A DNA stretch of 64,000 bases, taken from the NCBI GenBank assembly GCA_943737045.1, contig CALSFV010000264.1, positions 124,001 to 188,000 of the forward strand, read 5' to 3'. This stretch comes from Parapristionchus giblindavisi. Its lineage: Eukaryota > Nematoda > Chromadorea > Rhabditida > Diplogasteridae. Numbering within the stretch: position 1 is the stretch's first letter; each line of letters begins with the position of its first letter. The notes below the pieces were generated by a model. That model saw only the letters and a program-made list of their open reading frames with translations. It made no database searches and was not told the DNA's origin. The translations under genes were made by a program, and so were the position numbers. This document shows, one piece after another, positions 9,001 through 17,891 of the stretch.

Positions 9001-11264
9001 AAAAAATAGTGTGATATTACCCCTCAGATATTCAGATACCTAACAAATGATAAAAGAAAACAATAATATAATACCGAAATCGAATGAAAACAAACAGTTA
9101 TTGCCGAATTTTAAATTTCCGCATTTGCATTACCGTATCCGGCACACGCTTAATCGGCTCAGTTTGCAATAAAAGTCGAATTAATCGTGGTTTTTCGGGA
9201 ACAAGGCAACTTTTTCCCAATTTGTTTTAATTCATTTTCATACAGTAGTTACACTAATGAATACTCGTCAAATTGAAGGAATAAAAAATGACCCTCACCG
9301 AGAGGCAATTGTAGAAAATATAAAAGAAAATTAAAAGAATAATTTTATTGTTTATTTTTATTTTTTCTCGGCTCTACGATTTTGGATCGGGATGATACTT
9401 GGTGGAATTCACCTGCTTACTATTGCCCTTCGTCGTATACACATAACGAACGAATCTGTAAACTTTGAAATTTTGATGCCATTTTATCGAACTTACGTTA
9501 TTTAGCGAGGGTGCAGATATGACGAACCCAAACTCCGTCTGTGAGCTCATGTCAGCCCATACTACAACTGTGCACGATTTAGGGCCGATCGGTTCATATC
9601 ACTTTCTGACCAAGTGCCAAGCCACAAGCAAAATATAGGGTGATGTAAACAATAAATTGTGGCAAACTTGTGCTTTTTGCAGGTGCGTGACAAGGATTGA
9701 CAACTTTATCGCACCCAATTGCAGTCAGACATCAAATTTCATACAGATTGTTGTCAATGTGTCTAATAAATATTAGTGGTTGCAATTAATGAATGAACTG
9801 TTGACAGACAAGAAAAATGAGGATGATACAAGTCATGACCGGAGAAATGTGCTTCTTTCTAGTCAGACAACAAAAAATCTTCTTTTTGATGTCAATCGAT
9901 TCTTGCCTTCTCATTGACATCAAAACGAATATTTTTTGTTGTCTGAATAGAAAGAAGCACATTTCTCTAGTCATTCCATTTTTTGGTGCATTTTCACATC
10001 CTCATAATAATGAGACGATAGTTCATTAGTCAGAGCGGCGCACCTCAGACGGGTTTGGTGACGCGGCGGAGAGTGTGACAGAGAGAATCATTTGATGCCA
10101 TCTCGCACGCACACCCTCTCTAATGCAGCCCACCAAACCCGCCTGGCATCCGCCTCGCCCTCTTTATAAGTTGGAAAACGTGATTAGTCATTCATTGTTA
10201 CCTCGCTATTACAGAGGCTGAACTAACGTGTTCTGACATGTATCATCCTCAGTTTTCTTGTCTGTCTACAAAATAGTCACTATCTGTTGCCACATTTATT
10301 TATTTCATACTTTTGACTACAATCGTTTTACTTTTTGAAGTCTGACAACAAAGTTCTCCGATAAAGTTGTCAATCGTTTGCCGTTGTCACACACTTGCAA
10401 AAAGCACAAGTTTGCCAAAATTTATTGTTTACATCAACCTATATGTTCACTGAGTCAGATAGTCTCTCTTATAGAATTCGTATTCTAGGTTGATGGAAAG
10501 GGACATTTCGTCAATCCAACCATTTTCGCCAATGTAAATGATCAAATGAAGATTGCTCAAGAAGAAGTAATATATCTCATTATCGATTGTTTCTTCAAAT
10601 AATATAATTGATTCAGATCTTTGGCCCTGTTATGTCAATCATTCGATTTGATAGTGAGAAGGATCTTATTGAGAAGGTTAGTTCATACTTTCAATGGACG
10701 GGTCTTATTGTAATGCCAACCTGGCTTTTGAGATGACAATTGCATGGCTAGAATGCCTACTTTGATCAATGTTTGACGAATTTTTTTTACTGTTTCGTTT
10801 CAGCACTGAAAAGTGATTTTAGTGATGTTATTATGATCTGAAAAGGAAAGGAGGACCTTAGACCTTCCCTTGTTAATTGATTGATATCTATTTAGGCAAA
10901 CAATACAATCTATGGTCTAGCTGCTGGAGTTGTCACTAAAGATATAGAAAGAGCTCTTCATATTGCAAACAATATCCGTGCTGGAAGTGTATGGTATGAG
11001 ATTACTGTATTCCTAATGAGAATAATTGATTGATTACTGTATATATCGATTGTAGGGTAAACTGCTATGATGTATTTGATGCTGCTGCTCCCTTCGGTGG
11101 ATATAAACAATCAGGTGAGTTATTGATTGATTATATTTTCGCCTACCGTATACTAATGATTGTTGTTCGTTGTAGGAATTGGTCGTGAACTCGGTGAATA
11201 TGGTCTCGAAGCTTACACTGAAGTAAAGGCAGTTACTATCAAAGTTCCTCAGAAGAATTCATAG
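64..11264 (+). CDS. ALDH2: Aldehyde dehydrogenase, ALDH1/ALDH2 type (5' end outside window)
   Basis: NAD-dependent oxidation of aldehydes to acids; the ALDH2 member is mitochondrial and ALDH1 members are cytosolic. Twelve exons can be joined in frame: 64-192, 241-330, 388-458, 505-607, 655-699, 755-847, 894-980, 10489-10566, 10617-10676, 10896-10993, 11056-11114 and 11176-11264, giving 333 residues. Seen: [15 protein letters not shown], the nucleotide-loop motif FTGSTEVG, the general-base motif LELGGKSPN, the catalytic cysteine motif GQCCCAGSR, and the C-terminus KVPQKNS. The N-terminus, including any targeting peptide, lies left of position 1. The C-terminus resembles ALDH2 more than ALDH1A, but isoform assignment is inference. 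The odd part is the intron at 981-10488, about 9.5 kb against roughly 40-60 nt for most other introns of the gene. It lies between the segments ending VTGGKK and starting [11 protein letters not shown] and is filled with mobile DNA. The frame resumes correctly after it. Confidence 0.93.
1188..1395. mobile_element. 208-bp MITE with TA target duplication (Tc1/mariner-like)
   Basis: Both ends carry the inverted repeat CTCTGGTATTTTGCCACTTA, continuing for about 33 bp. TA flanks it on both sides (1186-1187 and 1396-1397). The right arm of the surrounding fold-back element preserves the empty site, reading straight through a single TA. Internally it is made of repeated and inverted ACTTAAAGT blocks and contains no ORF. 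TA duplication fits the Tc1/mariner superfamily; the family assignment is inference. Confidence 0.85.
1655..2383 (-). repeat. LTR 1 (3' LTR in element orientation)
   Basis: A 729-bp terminal repeat with TG...CA ends. It is repeated at 4884 and 8113. The left neighbour is the GTGT target duplication; the right neighbour is the purine tract of the first internal region. It contains several copies of an ATCGCAACT-like word (about 1785-1945). Confidence 0.93.
2689..4671 (-). CDS. Gag-like protein of non-autonomous LTR element, copy 1
   Basis: Uninterrupted 660-residue ORF, the only long one in the internal region. Residues about 15-180 look like a retrotransposon gag/capsid N-terminal region: a Y/F-D-G...W..F...F pattern ([16 protein letters not shown]) near residues 24-39, then a helix-rich stretch with charged pairs. 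Residues about 360-560 are low complexity, built of repeated short units such as KKEDIV and EEDIVEE, and are highly charged. The tail carries two imperfect copies of a segment containing VKVEQLDR and REPDK. I see no CCHC zinc knuckle and no protease active-site motif. By position it should package element RNA, using pol functions supplied by another element. The gag identity is inferred from context and pattern, not from a profile search. Confidence 0.7.
   Translation of the reverse strand: MHSMESRIMIGEMVNPSLLPPLKKYDGRSRYWKEFKEGFMLRYGDMEDDVRKKVFKEMITGIAKEEYERLPVKYQGRPLNDCMLWLWVACQERMEPEEVEIKRRLRSLTLDGREFSGVCLELEFLTEKLCEDDLIDKDYWRKNIFIPMHKNHEEYEELRRLYGKEDATYEVLKDHILRYEYMKTIDCGKDMSVQEEQCIDKAGVKIDETHTGEGAQNDAQDAQCILTGGLQVQVCFDKGDEVNTANRDPVRDMIRDAVEENVVADSTDTQGDQVKTVGATVSGVDSGVNMWCNEGVVDTEWKKPCIISKQSALEPMDMELSIINEVIDGGNGSNKCEAVESRIGCVVPNEMDTVTVGGSSSKRYNVQEQIVDKGDIIKEVIKEDIAYNDIIEHEYMIKDEDIVEEDVDKKEKDIVKKEYIVEKESTINEKDIFKEEDINEKDIINEDIIEEEDIVEEFEDAVKKKDIAKKEDVIKDDVIKEEYIVGQDDFEKKGSIEDKDVEKKDIAEKEDIVEKKDDIVKDEVGIEEDVIVKEDVVKEVKEVDRKFNGVVVSVDTVNGLDSVLGDGKNVSKKEIVKKNCEGRVVVEMDLGAVSCEIVLDQDVKVEQLDRRKMVPREPDKQLLLVLSDDVKVEQLDRKKVVLREPDKELSSVLSAGSRCR
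4884..5612 (-). repeat. LTR 2 (shared central LTR)
   Basis: A 729-bp copy identical to LTR 1 as far as I can see. On the minus strand it is both the 5' LTR of the left unit and the 3' LTR of the right unit. The candidate primer-binding site lies directly to its left at 4866-4883. Confidence 0.93.
5918..7900 (-). CDS. Gag-like protein of non-autonomous LTR element, copy 2
   Basis: A second 660-residue ORF, same reading frame and layout as copy 1. The one amino-acid difference I found is Asp for Gly in the motif EFS(G/D)VCLELEF (codon near 7551 against 4322). A further single-base difference lies just past the stop codon, near 5897. Both copies are intact, so either could be translated. Function as for copy 1. 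Confidence 0.7.
   Translation of the reverse strand: MHSMESRIMIGEMVNPSLLPPLKKYDGRSRYWKEFKEGFMLRYGDMEDDVRKKVFKEMITGIAKEEYERLPVKYQGRPLNDCMLWLWVACQERMEPEEVEIKRRLRSLTLDGREFSDVCLELEFLTEKLCEDDLIDKDYWRKNIFIPMHKNHEEYEELRRLYGKEDATYEVLKDHILRYEYMKTIDCGKDMSVQEEQCIDKAGVKIDETHTGEGAQNDAQDAQCILTGGLQVQVCFDKGDEVNTANRDPVRDMIRDAVEENVVADSTDTQGDQVKTVGATVSGVDSGVNMWCNEGVVDTEWKKPCIISKQSALEPMDMELSIINEVIDGGNGSNKCEAVESRIGCVVPNEMDTVTVGGSSSKRYNVQEQIVDKGDIIKEVIKEDIAYNDIIEHEYMIKDEDIVEEDVDKKEKDIVKKEYIVEKESTINEKDIFKEEDINEKDIINEDIIEEEDIVEEFEDAVKKKDIAKKEDVIKDDVIKEEYIVGQDDFEKKGSIEDKDVEKKDIAEKEDIVEKKDDIVKDEVGIEEDVIVKEDVVKEVKEVDRKFNGVVVSVDTVNGLDSVLGDGKNVSKKEIVKKNCEGRVVVEMDLGAVSCEIVLDQDVKVEQLDRRKMVPREPDKQLLLVLSDDVKVEQLDRKKVVLREPDKELSSVLSAGSRCR
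8113..8841 (-). repeat. LTR 3 (5' LTR in element orientation)
   Basis: Third LTR copy, followed at once by the GTGT target duplication at 8842-8845. It differs from LTR 1 and LTR 2 at one position I could see (GAAGCTAGG near 8594 against GAAGTTAGG). Confidence 0.93.
9638..10439. mobile_element. Second fold-back element (about 800 bp) in the ALDH intron
   Basis: It begins GGGTGATGTAAACAATAAAT and ends with the near-perfect inverse, ATTTATTGTTTACATCAACC. TATA flanks both ends (9634-9637 and 10440-10443), a possible target duplication. The inverted homology continues inward: 9660-9720 against 10350-10420, and 9797-9830 against 10235-10265. A second inner palindrome lies at about 9842-9965, built of GAAATGTGCTTCTTTCT and its inverse. 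Centrally at 10035-10160 there is GC-richer DNA with inverted TTTGGTG motifs. There is no credible ORF; the open frames here are products of the palindrome. Confidence 0.75.
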
Positions 11265-11447
11265 ATCAATTGATTATTGATTGATCGTAGAAGAATCGAT
11301 TGAATTGTACTTTGATACGCGTAGTTCTGTTGAATTTACACTGGTGCATTTTGTATCATAGTTTTCCATTTTAATAAAGCATATCCGTATAGTAAAGATA
11401 CATATACATTCTCATTCATTCATTAATACATTAACTTGATCGGTTGA

Positions 11448-11990
11448 ATGGATAATCGAACTCTCGTGAACTATATCAATAGAATAGATGAAGATGTAGA
11501 TGATAGATCTATTGACTCTCAATCATATCTTAATCTATCATTCTATTCTAAACTATCCAGTTCTGTTCTATTCTCTTTTGTTTTCGCTTTTCTTACATAT
11601 TTCTTGAAGGAATTATATGTGAGTTGTTGTATTAAATATGTTTGGTATATTATTTAATCGTATTCAGTTGAATAATGGAACCACTGATCATTTATTCTTC
11701 ATATACAATCTAATATTTCCAATACCTTCGCTAATGGTACTCTATTTGATATTGAGGTTTGATCTTTGATCTATGATCAGTATAATTATACTTGATATTG
11801 ATTAAGATCTAATTCATTGAATGGGAGTAAATCAATAGGATATGTTCGTGATATTACTCTTATTCTATGCTTCTTCTCTTGTTCTTTTGTTCTCACTTCG
11901 ATGTTATTGTATTTAAATGAGAAATTTATGAATGGAATCGATTCAATCGATAAGAGAAATATACTGTATACGGTTAGTTACAGTAATTGA
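11448..11990 (+). CDS. Small three-TM membrane protein, unrecognised family
   Basis: Three exons join in frame: 11448-11618, 11668-11756 and 11807-11990, giving 147 residues from an ATG to TGA. The introns are about 50 nt with GTGAG or GTTTG starts and TTCAG or TTAAG ends. The first about 28 residues are polar and acidic (MDNRTLVNYINRIDEDVDDR). Three hydrophobic segments follow: SSSVLFSFVFAFLTYFL in exon 1, LFFIYNLIFPIPSLMVLYL in exon 2 and ITLILCFFSCSFVLTSMLLY in exon 3. The C-terminus is hydrophilic. It starts 184 bp after the ALDH stop on the same strand. No domain recognised. Support is phase-consistent splicing and regular TM spacing; the last 20 codons could instead be intron. Confidence 0.55.
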
Positions 11991-12479
11991 TATACAATCG
12001 AATACGTATTTAGAATCTATTGTTCTATTCTGCATCATCATTGATTTGTTTGTGGTCTACCTCTACCAACAATGATCTTTACAAATTTTATCGAAATTTA
12101 AATAAATATCCCATCAATGATTATTAAGATAAAATTAATTGCATGCACAGAAAAGACGCTTGTACTACATTAATGGAAGAATGAATAGATCTATAGGCAT
12201 AGGAGCGATGTGATCAAATTTTGCAGCACAAGTGTGCCTTGAGTATTTTCGAATGTCCATATATGAAAAGCCCAATTCGAATTCCTTTCATTATAATTGT
12301 ACCAATCAACTTTGATTCCATCGTCCTATGTATTGCTTATCAATTATCTACAATCATTTTCTATCTTTCGAACCGCATAAAGTATATTATTATAATTGTG
12401 GTCTGTTCAAAAAGAGATTCAATAATTATCTTTAAAATTATTTTACAATTAATACGATAAAACATAATATGTGAGGTTA
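11991..12479. other. Intergenic spacer, 3' ends of convergent genes
   Basis: AT-rich spacer between the three-TM gene (+) and the prolyl hydroxylase gene (-), whose 3' ends face each other. AATAAA-like words occur (for example near 12101). An open frame at 12221-12460 encodes Ile-rich sequence with no splice or family support and is probably chance. Confidence 0.6.
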
Positions 12480-13750
12480 TCACTGATTCATTTTCTGACG
12501 TAATATCTTCTCTGATGGCTTGAGTAAAGCCTGTAATTATTGAAATAAAATCAATATTGACATAAATGATCTACCTGAATATCGTATTCACCATCTTTAC
12601 GACAAGGAATCAATAATTCATGTCCAACTCTTCGAACCCACAGAGTGGCAGCTATCTGACAATTGATCTTTGATCTTTGATCTTAGACAGTCTATGTACC
12701 TTATTTCCCTCATAAATAGGACAAGCACCATGAAGTGATTCTTCATCTTTATTATATGAAACATGCATATTGAACCATAAGATAGCATCTCCAACCTCTG
12801 GTTGAATAGTACTATCCATACGAGGAAATACAGTACCTGAAGTACTATCACATATTCATTATACCCTTTACACATAATATATTCATCACTTTTCATGAAG
12901 TTCAATCTTGTTTACAATATTGAATCAATAGATATACCTCCACCAACATCGGCCGTCTTTAGAATCATTAAGAAAGTAATCAATCGATTTCCCAATCTTC
13001 CTGTCAATTCATCTTTCTTTTCTTGTTCTTCATTAGCAAATGGTAGAAAATCAAAATGAGGAGCATAATGTCCTCCTGGTGAATAACTCAGAACCTGTGT
13101 AAAGATCAAAGATCAAATTGACAAAATAATATTAAAGAGATTACAGTAAGTGGTTCGGCAGATCTGAAATCAACAGCAGCAATTTGTTGTTGAATAAGAT
13201 TGAATATTTTCTTTGTAGTAGGTGTTTCATAATGAGAGAAATATGTTCCATTTGCTTTTCTTCCTTCATGAACTTTAGATGTCGATGATTCTATGTTATC
13301 AACCACTTTCTCAAATATTATCATTATTTCCTCAATTGAATTTGAAAATGAAAATGAATGAAACCTGTTGAGATAGTTCTTTGGTTGATACATCATGTAG
13401 AAAGTCATTGACTAGATTGGATGGAATAAGTCCTCTGAGAATAATCAATGGAGGAGTCAGACTACGAACCTAAATGAATCTGAATTGAATGAATACTTCA
13501 GACAGTACTTACTTCTACTCTCACTTCAAATAAATAGACACGATAGACATAACAACTCAGATCTGTATAAAAATTTAGATTTTATGATGACGAAAGAATA
13601 AAATATACCAGGGTTTCCTAATCGATCTTTTTCACAGAGAAATCGATAAGATTCACTCCAATATGGATTAGAATCGAATTCATCATAAATATTATGAGAG
13701 AATACTATAGAAAATAGAGGGAATATTAATAGAGGGAGTCCATACATCAT
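12480..13750 (-). CDS. Prolyl 4-hydroxylase, short secreted form (2-oxoglutarate/Fe(II) dioxygenase)
   Basis: Hydroxylates peptidyl proline using O2, 2-oxoglutarate, Fe(II) and ascorbate, typically on collagen-like chains in the ER. Eight exons join in frame: 13609-13750, 13513-13562, 13365-13469, 13145-13309, 12938-13094, 12700-12836, 12575-12655 and 12480-12530, giving 295 residues. I chose the ATG at 13750 because it opens a signal peptide (MMYGLPLLIFPLFSIVFS). The iron-binding HxD lies in YAPHFDF; the distal histidine is in SLHGACPIYEGNK, whose lysine would hold 2-oxoglutarate. GGGTVFPR and ILWFNMH match the P4H-alpha core, and CEKDRLGNPDLSC matches the segment just before it. The protein lacks the long N-terminal tetramer and peptide-binding domains of vertebrate P4HA, so it resembles the short animal forms. 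Confidence 0.9.
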
Positions 13751-14113
13751 ACCGATAGAACTTACGAATAATGGATAAAGATATGGGAACAAGCTGATCA
13801 AATATACAAATTCTATGACTTAATTAAATTAACTATTCAAACATAATCAATTATGATGAACATGTATGTATAATTAAATTTGTATATTCATTAATGAATT
13901 CTGTTACTAATTGTAAGATCCATCTTTCACACCATATTAATATATTATGAATAATAATGGCTATTTATGAGTTCTTTCTTCATTATTTACATCATTTCCA
14001 TTCCACTCAATGACGTTTTATTCATCTAACAAATTCATTATATCATTCAAGTTGAATATCGTTTATCTTATCATTCTGTTCATATTCAATGAGAGTTTAC
14101 GAGTATATTATCA
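13751..14113. other. Intergenic spacer
   Basis: AT-rich DNA between two minus-strand genes. It would hold the promoter and 5' UTR of the prolyl hydroxylase and the 3' end of the four-TM gene. I see no gene and no strong repeat. Confidence 0.6.
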
Positions 14114-14731
14114 TTAGTATATTGTTAATTCCATTTTCATTCCTTCAAACTTCTCGGTTAATGAACCAAAAGTGATTATTGATAGAATATATAATGGAAT
14201 GGAAATGAGAAAGAAGATGAAGAGATTATATGAACGATTCCAATATATTATCAATTCCATCGTATCTAATGAAACATTCGATAATCTCATCTGAAATTGA
14301 CTTACTTTAGAGATATTAAACAATCAATCATGTTCTAACCAATGAATAGGCGACGAAAGGAAATAAACACGAAGATATAAAAGATAGTAGAATTGAGAAA
14401 ATTGCTGAGAGCACAGTATAACTATCTGATTCCTTACGAATTCCTCTGAATAGAACAAAAGATCAAAGATCAAATATCAAAGATGAACTTACATCGATGC
14501 AAATATAATAGATCCAAGTATGAGTGATGAGTAGATTACAAATATAATAAGATGGTATGGATTGAATGATATTGAGTTAATATCGTTCCAATATAGAATA
14601 CTCGCCCATATCAATGTCAGCATCTCGAGTATCATTATAATTCGACAATAATCAATAAGTGATATTCGATTAAATCGATATATCGATTGATTCTCATTAA
14701 TAAGTGGAGTTTCATCCGAGTAATATGACAT
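14114..14731 (-). CDS. Four-TM membrane protein, unrecognised family
   Basis: Three exons join in frame: 14493-14731, 14340-14445 and 14114-14290, giving 173 residues. The start ATG is followed by a polar N-terminus (MSYYSDETPLINENQS). Four hydrophobic segments follow: IIMILEMLTLIWASILYW, LIIFVIYSSLILGSIIFAS, VLSAIFSILLSFISSCLF and YNLFIFFLISIPLYILSIIT. A short hydrophilic tail ends KMELTIY. The first intron contains the GATCTTTGATC-type word found in many introns here. I do not recognise a domain. The layout recalls tetraspan proteins generally, but I see no tetraspanin CCG or claudin W-C-C motif. Confidence 0.65.
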
Positions 14732-15820
14732 AACGACCGAGTTCTAATTAACAAAGGATAAAGAATGAATCATTCAAATACTTTCTATTCTTCATATCAT
14801 ATCTTCATTCAATATTGTATCTATCTTTTTTTCAGTCATTTAGCCATGCTCATTATTGCTCAAACTTTTGCTAGGTTTTTCTTTATTTTACGTTTTTTTT
14901 CTATTTTTCGCATTTGTTTCTCAATTTCCTGTACAGAGAGGACAGAATTAGGCAGAAGCGTGAATTTAAATTTTAAATGAGAATAAAACATTACAGAGAT
15001 CATTAATATAATATAAAATCTAATCAATAATATTGATTATTAATCGTAAGTCCTTCTTAGGATATAATGTTATAGATATTGCCATAGATACAAAGACTTT
15101 CCATAATAGAGGTTTTATTCATGTTTTCGTATGCAGTGAAGGTTTTGTACATTTGACCACGTGTTTACATCGTTATTCTCAATTGAAACGGAAAATATTG
15201 TTGAATGATTCAGAATAAAATTAGACATATTACTATTCAATACGAGATGTCATATAGAGACAAGGACCGAATGATGTATTCATTTATTGAAATATCTTAC
15301 ATAAGGTCACAAGTCTTTTAAAATAATTTGATGAAGTTAGAAGTACCTACATTTGAGATAAAGTAATGAAGAGAGAGATTGTACGAAATATGAGAACCTA
15401 TTTCATATTGACCATCTTAGAATGAAATTCAAGACCAATTATTGATAATATCGAATGTGAAAAAGAGTTATTGAATGACAACACGAAGAATACTTTATTG
15501 ATCGATTGGGTAGATCACGGATCGATAAAGTAGATCAATAAAATCGTAATATATATTTATGTTGATCTCTTGCATCTTCCACACTTCCTCTTGATGAAGG
15601 ACAGAATCCATATAGAATACAATTACGAAGAAAAGAAGTTCGTTTAGAGGGTCTTAATCATTCTAATTATTGTTGTTTGAGTGTAAAAGGACTTACGTGA
15701 CTACATATGATGATATTGGAGATGTAATGGATAGAAGAAGAAATAGAAGAAGATATGAATGCATTGATTGTACCTGTTGAACTATTTGAATGATATTGAA
15801 TGAGATGAGATGATAGAAGA
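14732..15820. other. Intergenic spacer with one possible unplaced exon
   Basis: Mostly AT-rich with no gene I can support. One stretch at about 15578-15695 (+) reads as a plausible peptide ending SVKGLT and including DEGQNPYRIQLRRKEVRLEG. I could not connect it to other exons or to a start, so it may be a fragment or chance. The open frame at 14765-14980 looks like a chance hydrophobic frame. Confidence 0.4.
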
Positions 15821-17239
15821 TCATATGAATGGAATGGAATATAAATGATATAATGATGATGAGAAGAGGTAGAATATAACAAGTGTGAAAAAAGAAAAGA
15901 TTGAAGAAAGAGGATGAAAGATGTTATGGTAGTAGTCTAATGAAAGAAATAGAATAGAGTCATGGAAGGGAATGGAACGGAAGGCGGAGTCATAACCACA
16001 CCCCCTACCCATATCTGAAATATACACGAATATAAGGACAACGACTATCGACAAAGGACATGAAGGGTTCCAATGATTACTGTATCATTATTGTAGATTA
16101 CTGTAGGTTACTGTATAAGAACATACTGGTTGGAGATCCTCCTCCAAGAGAAGGCAAGGTTGGAAGTGTTTCCTCCGCCTCAATAGACAATATAAGAGAA
16201 AAGAATAAGAAAAGAATAGGGTATCCATAGAGAAATGAAATTGAATGAATGAATAATAATGAAGTAAGAAGACATTCTATACTACTATACAAGATAAGAC
16301 ATACATTATTAACTGGAGTTGGTTCTTTTGGTTCTTCAATCTTAGGATTTCCATCATTAGAAGGTGTAGAAGGATTGATCAATTCTGGTTGTTTTGATGT
16401 TAACACAGGAAGGATTAACTCTGGAACTGTTTCTGCTTGAGAAGGTTGGGTTGGAGCTGCGGTTGGTGCTTCAGTAGGTGCTGCAGTAGTCGGAGCTTCG
16501 GTGGGTGCAGGGGTCGGAGCTTCAGTTGTTGGAGCTTGGGTTGGTGGCTGAGTTGGAGCTTGGGTTGGTGGCTGAGTTGGAGCTTGGGTTGGTGGCTGAG
16601 TTGGAGCTTGGGTTGGTGGTTGAGTTGGAGCTTGGGTTGGTGGCTGAGTTGGTGGCTGAGTTGGTGCTTGGGTTGGAGCTGGTGTTGGGGGAGGGGTTGG
16701 GGCTGGAGTTGGGGCGGGAGTTGGATCTTGTTTAGGAGGAGTCTGTTCAGCTGGCTTATTAGTACCAAAGATGAAGATACCTATAATGATTAAATATGCA
16801 AATAAATAAAATATACGGTAGTAACCTCTTCCATTAGTCTTATTTCCTAATTGTACAACAGTCCTTCCTGGTGGAGCAATAATTGGAGGAGAATTGGGAA
16901 CATTCGGAGCGGAATTAGCTGTAAAGGATTACTTTTTATAGATAATCAATCAATATAGATTGATAGGATAGATTACAGAACATACCTGGTTTGTTATCCT
17001 TCACTGCTTTGAGTTTGTTTAGAAGTGATGATGCTGATTGAACTCCAGTCTTGGTCTTACATGTTGTTAGAGCAGATGTCATTGACTGTAGGTAATTCAT
17101 CAATAAATTAATAGTACTTTAATATTTAAATTCCGATGGATATTTGAATATTGATCGATTGATTATCATTAATAAAATTATAATGAACCTCTTGTAGAGC
17201 CAGAAGAAGAAGAGCGAAAAGAATAAAAGATATATTCAT
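15821..17239 (-). CDS. Membrane protein with Pro/Thr/Gln-rich repeat region
   Basis: Exons: 17189-17239, 16986-17085, 16305-16918, 16127-16178 and, less sure, 16014 down to a stop at 15821. Exon 1 starts MNISFILFALLLLALQE, a signal-peptide-like stretch. Exons 2-3 give a short region with a cysteine and basic residues, then a TM segment near residues 80-103 (RIFYLFAYLIIIGIFIFG), read through without an intron. A long stretch of PTQ, APT and PPTQ units follows, encoded by a 30-bp minisatellite at about 16520-16700, then a Pro/Glu segment (PKIEEPKEPTPVNN). The last exon adds a second hydrophobic segment if real. The composition suggests a mucin-like stalk that could carry O-glycans; this is inference. 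No domain recognised. Confidence 0.6.
16520..16700. repeat. 30-bp minisatellite inside a coding exon
   Basis: Tandem copies built around GGAGCTTGGGTTGGTGGCTG on the plus strand. Read on the minus strand they encode alternating PTQAPTQ and PTQPPTQ. The unit length is a multiple of three, so copy-number change keeps the frame of the host gene. Confidence 0.85.
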
Positions 17240-17891
17240 CTTTATTCTTGTCTTCCTCAACGAGAGAAGATAGTTTCTATTCATTCTCTCCTATCTTATA
17301 TATTGTCTCGGAATTATTGTTTAATAGTCAATATTCTATTTCTTTATTGTCTTTTGTGGACTAAGTATGTAGTTTATGTCAACAATGAAGTGTTTGATCT
17401 TCAACTACAAAGAGAAACTAGAGAACAAATCACTTTTATTACTTTCAATCATATGTTATAGATTTATATAAAAGCAAATTAATTTTTTTTAAATGCAATT
17501 GTGAATTTCAAAAGTATCTCTGAGACAGATTGAACTTATGACAAGATCACATAATCTACACATATACCGAAATCGCCAAATATCAAGTTTCATTGTTATT
17601 TATATTTATTAGGAGTCAGAGTTCGTGTATATTCAACTATGAAGTATTAAAAAAATATTATCTAATAATTTGAAAATATTTTTTTTTGAAAATATTGTAC
17701 TTCGAAATAAAATCAGTTCACAATAGCCGATTAGGTATACTGTTCATATTTTGGTCAAACTTCTGCGTCTTTTCTCATTTGTGATACGAAACATCGAAAA
17801 GTCCTTTTGAAATGCGTATGGTGTTCTCATTAACTATTGTAATTCGACTAATGTTTATTAGTAGAATAGAGAATGTTCAGCTTAATTACAG
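17240..17891. other. Divergent intergenic region
   Basis: About 650 bp of AT-rich DNA between a minus-strand gene (start 17239) and SCO1 (start 17892), so it should hold both promoters. I see T-runs and A-runs but no recognisable motif beyond general AT richness. A TTACAG directly before the SCO1 ATG could be a 3' splice site, implying a 5' UTR intron. Confidence 0.5.

Larger units (their letters stand above)
1084..9621. mobile_element. Fold-back (long inverted repeat) element, interrupted by two insertions
   Basis: The two ends are imperfect reverse complements. The left arm runs 1084-1654 and resumes at 8846 to about 8988; the right arm runs about 9107-9621. Examples: left 1399-1650 matches right 9256-9515 inverted, and left 8846-8920 matches right 9179-9250 inverted. 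A loop of about 120 bp separates the arms. Without its insertions the element is roughly 1.1 kb and almost entirely palindromic. It carries no transposase ORF. The left arm is broken by the TA-flanked MITE at 1188-1395 and by the LTR array at 1655-8841. I could not define a target-site duplication for the fold-back element itself. Confidence 0.8.

Noticed and set aside
9786..10029. Two opposed 60-70 residue frames near 9.8-10.0 kb
   Set aside because: They are the two arms of a palindrome and mirror each other; no start context or homology.
16437..16793. Plus-strand Trp/Gly/Ser and Glu/Leu frames over the minisatellite
   Set aside because: Antisense frames of the PTQ repeat in the minus-strand gene.
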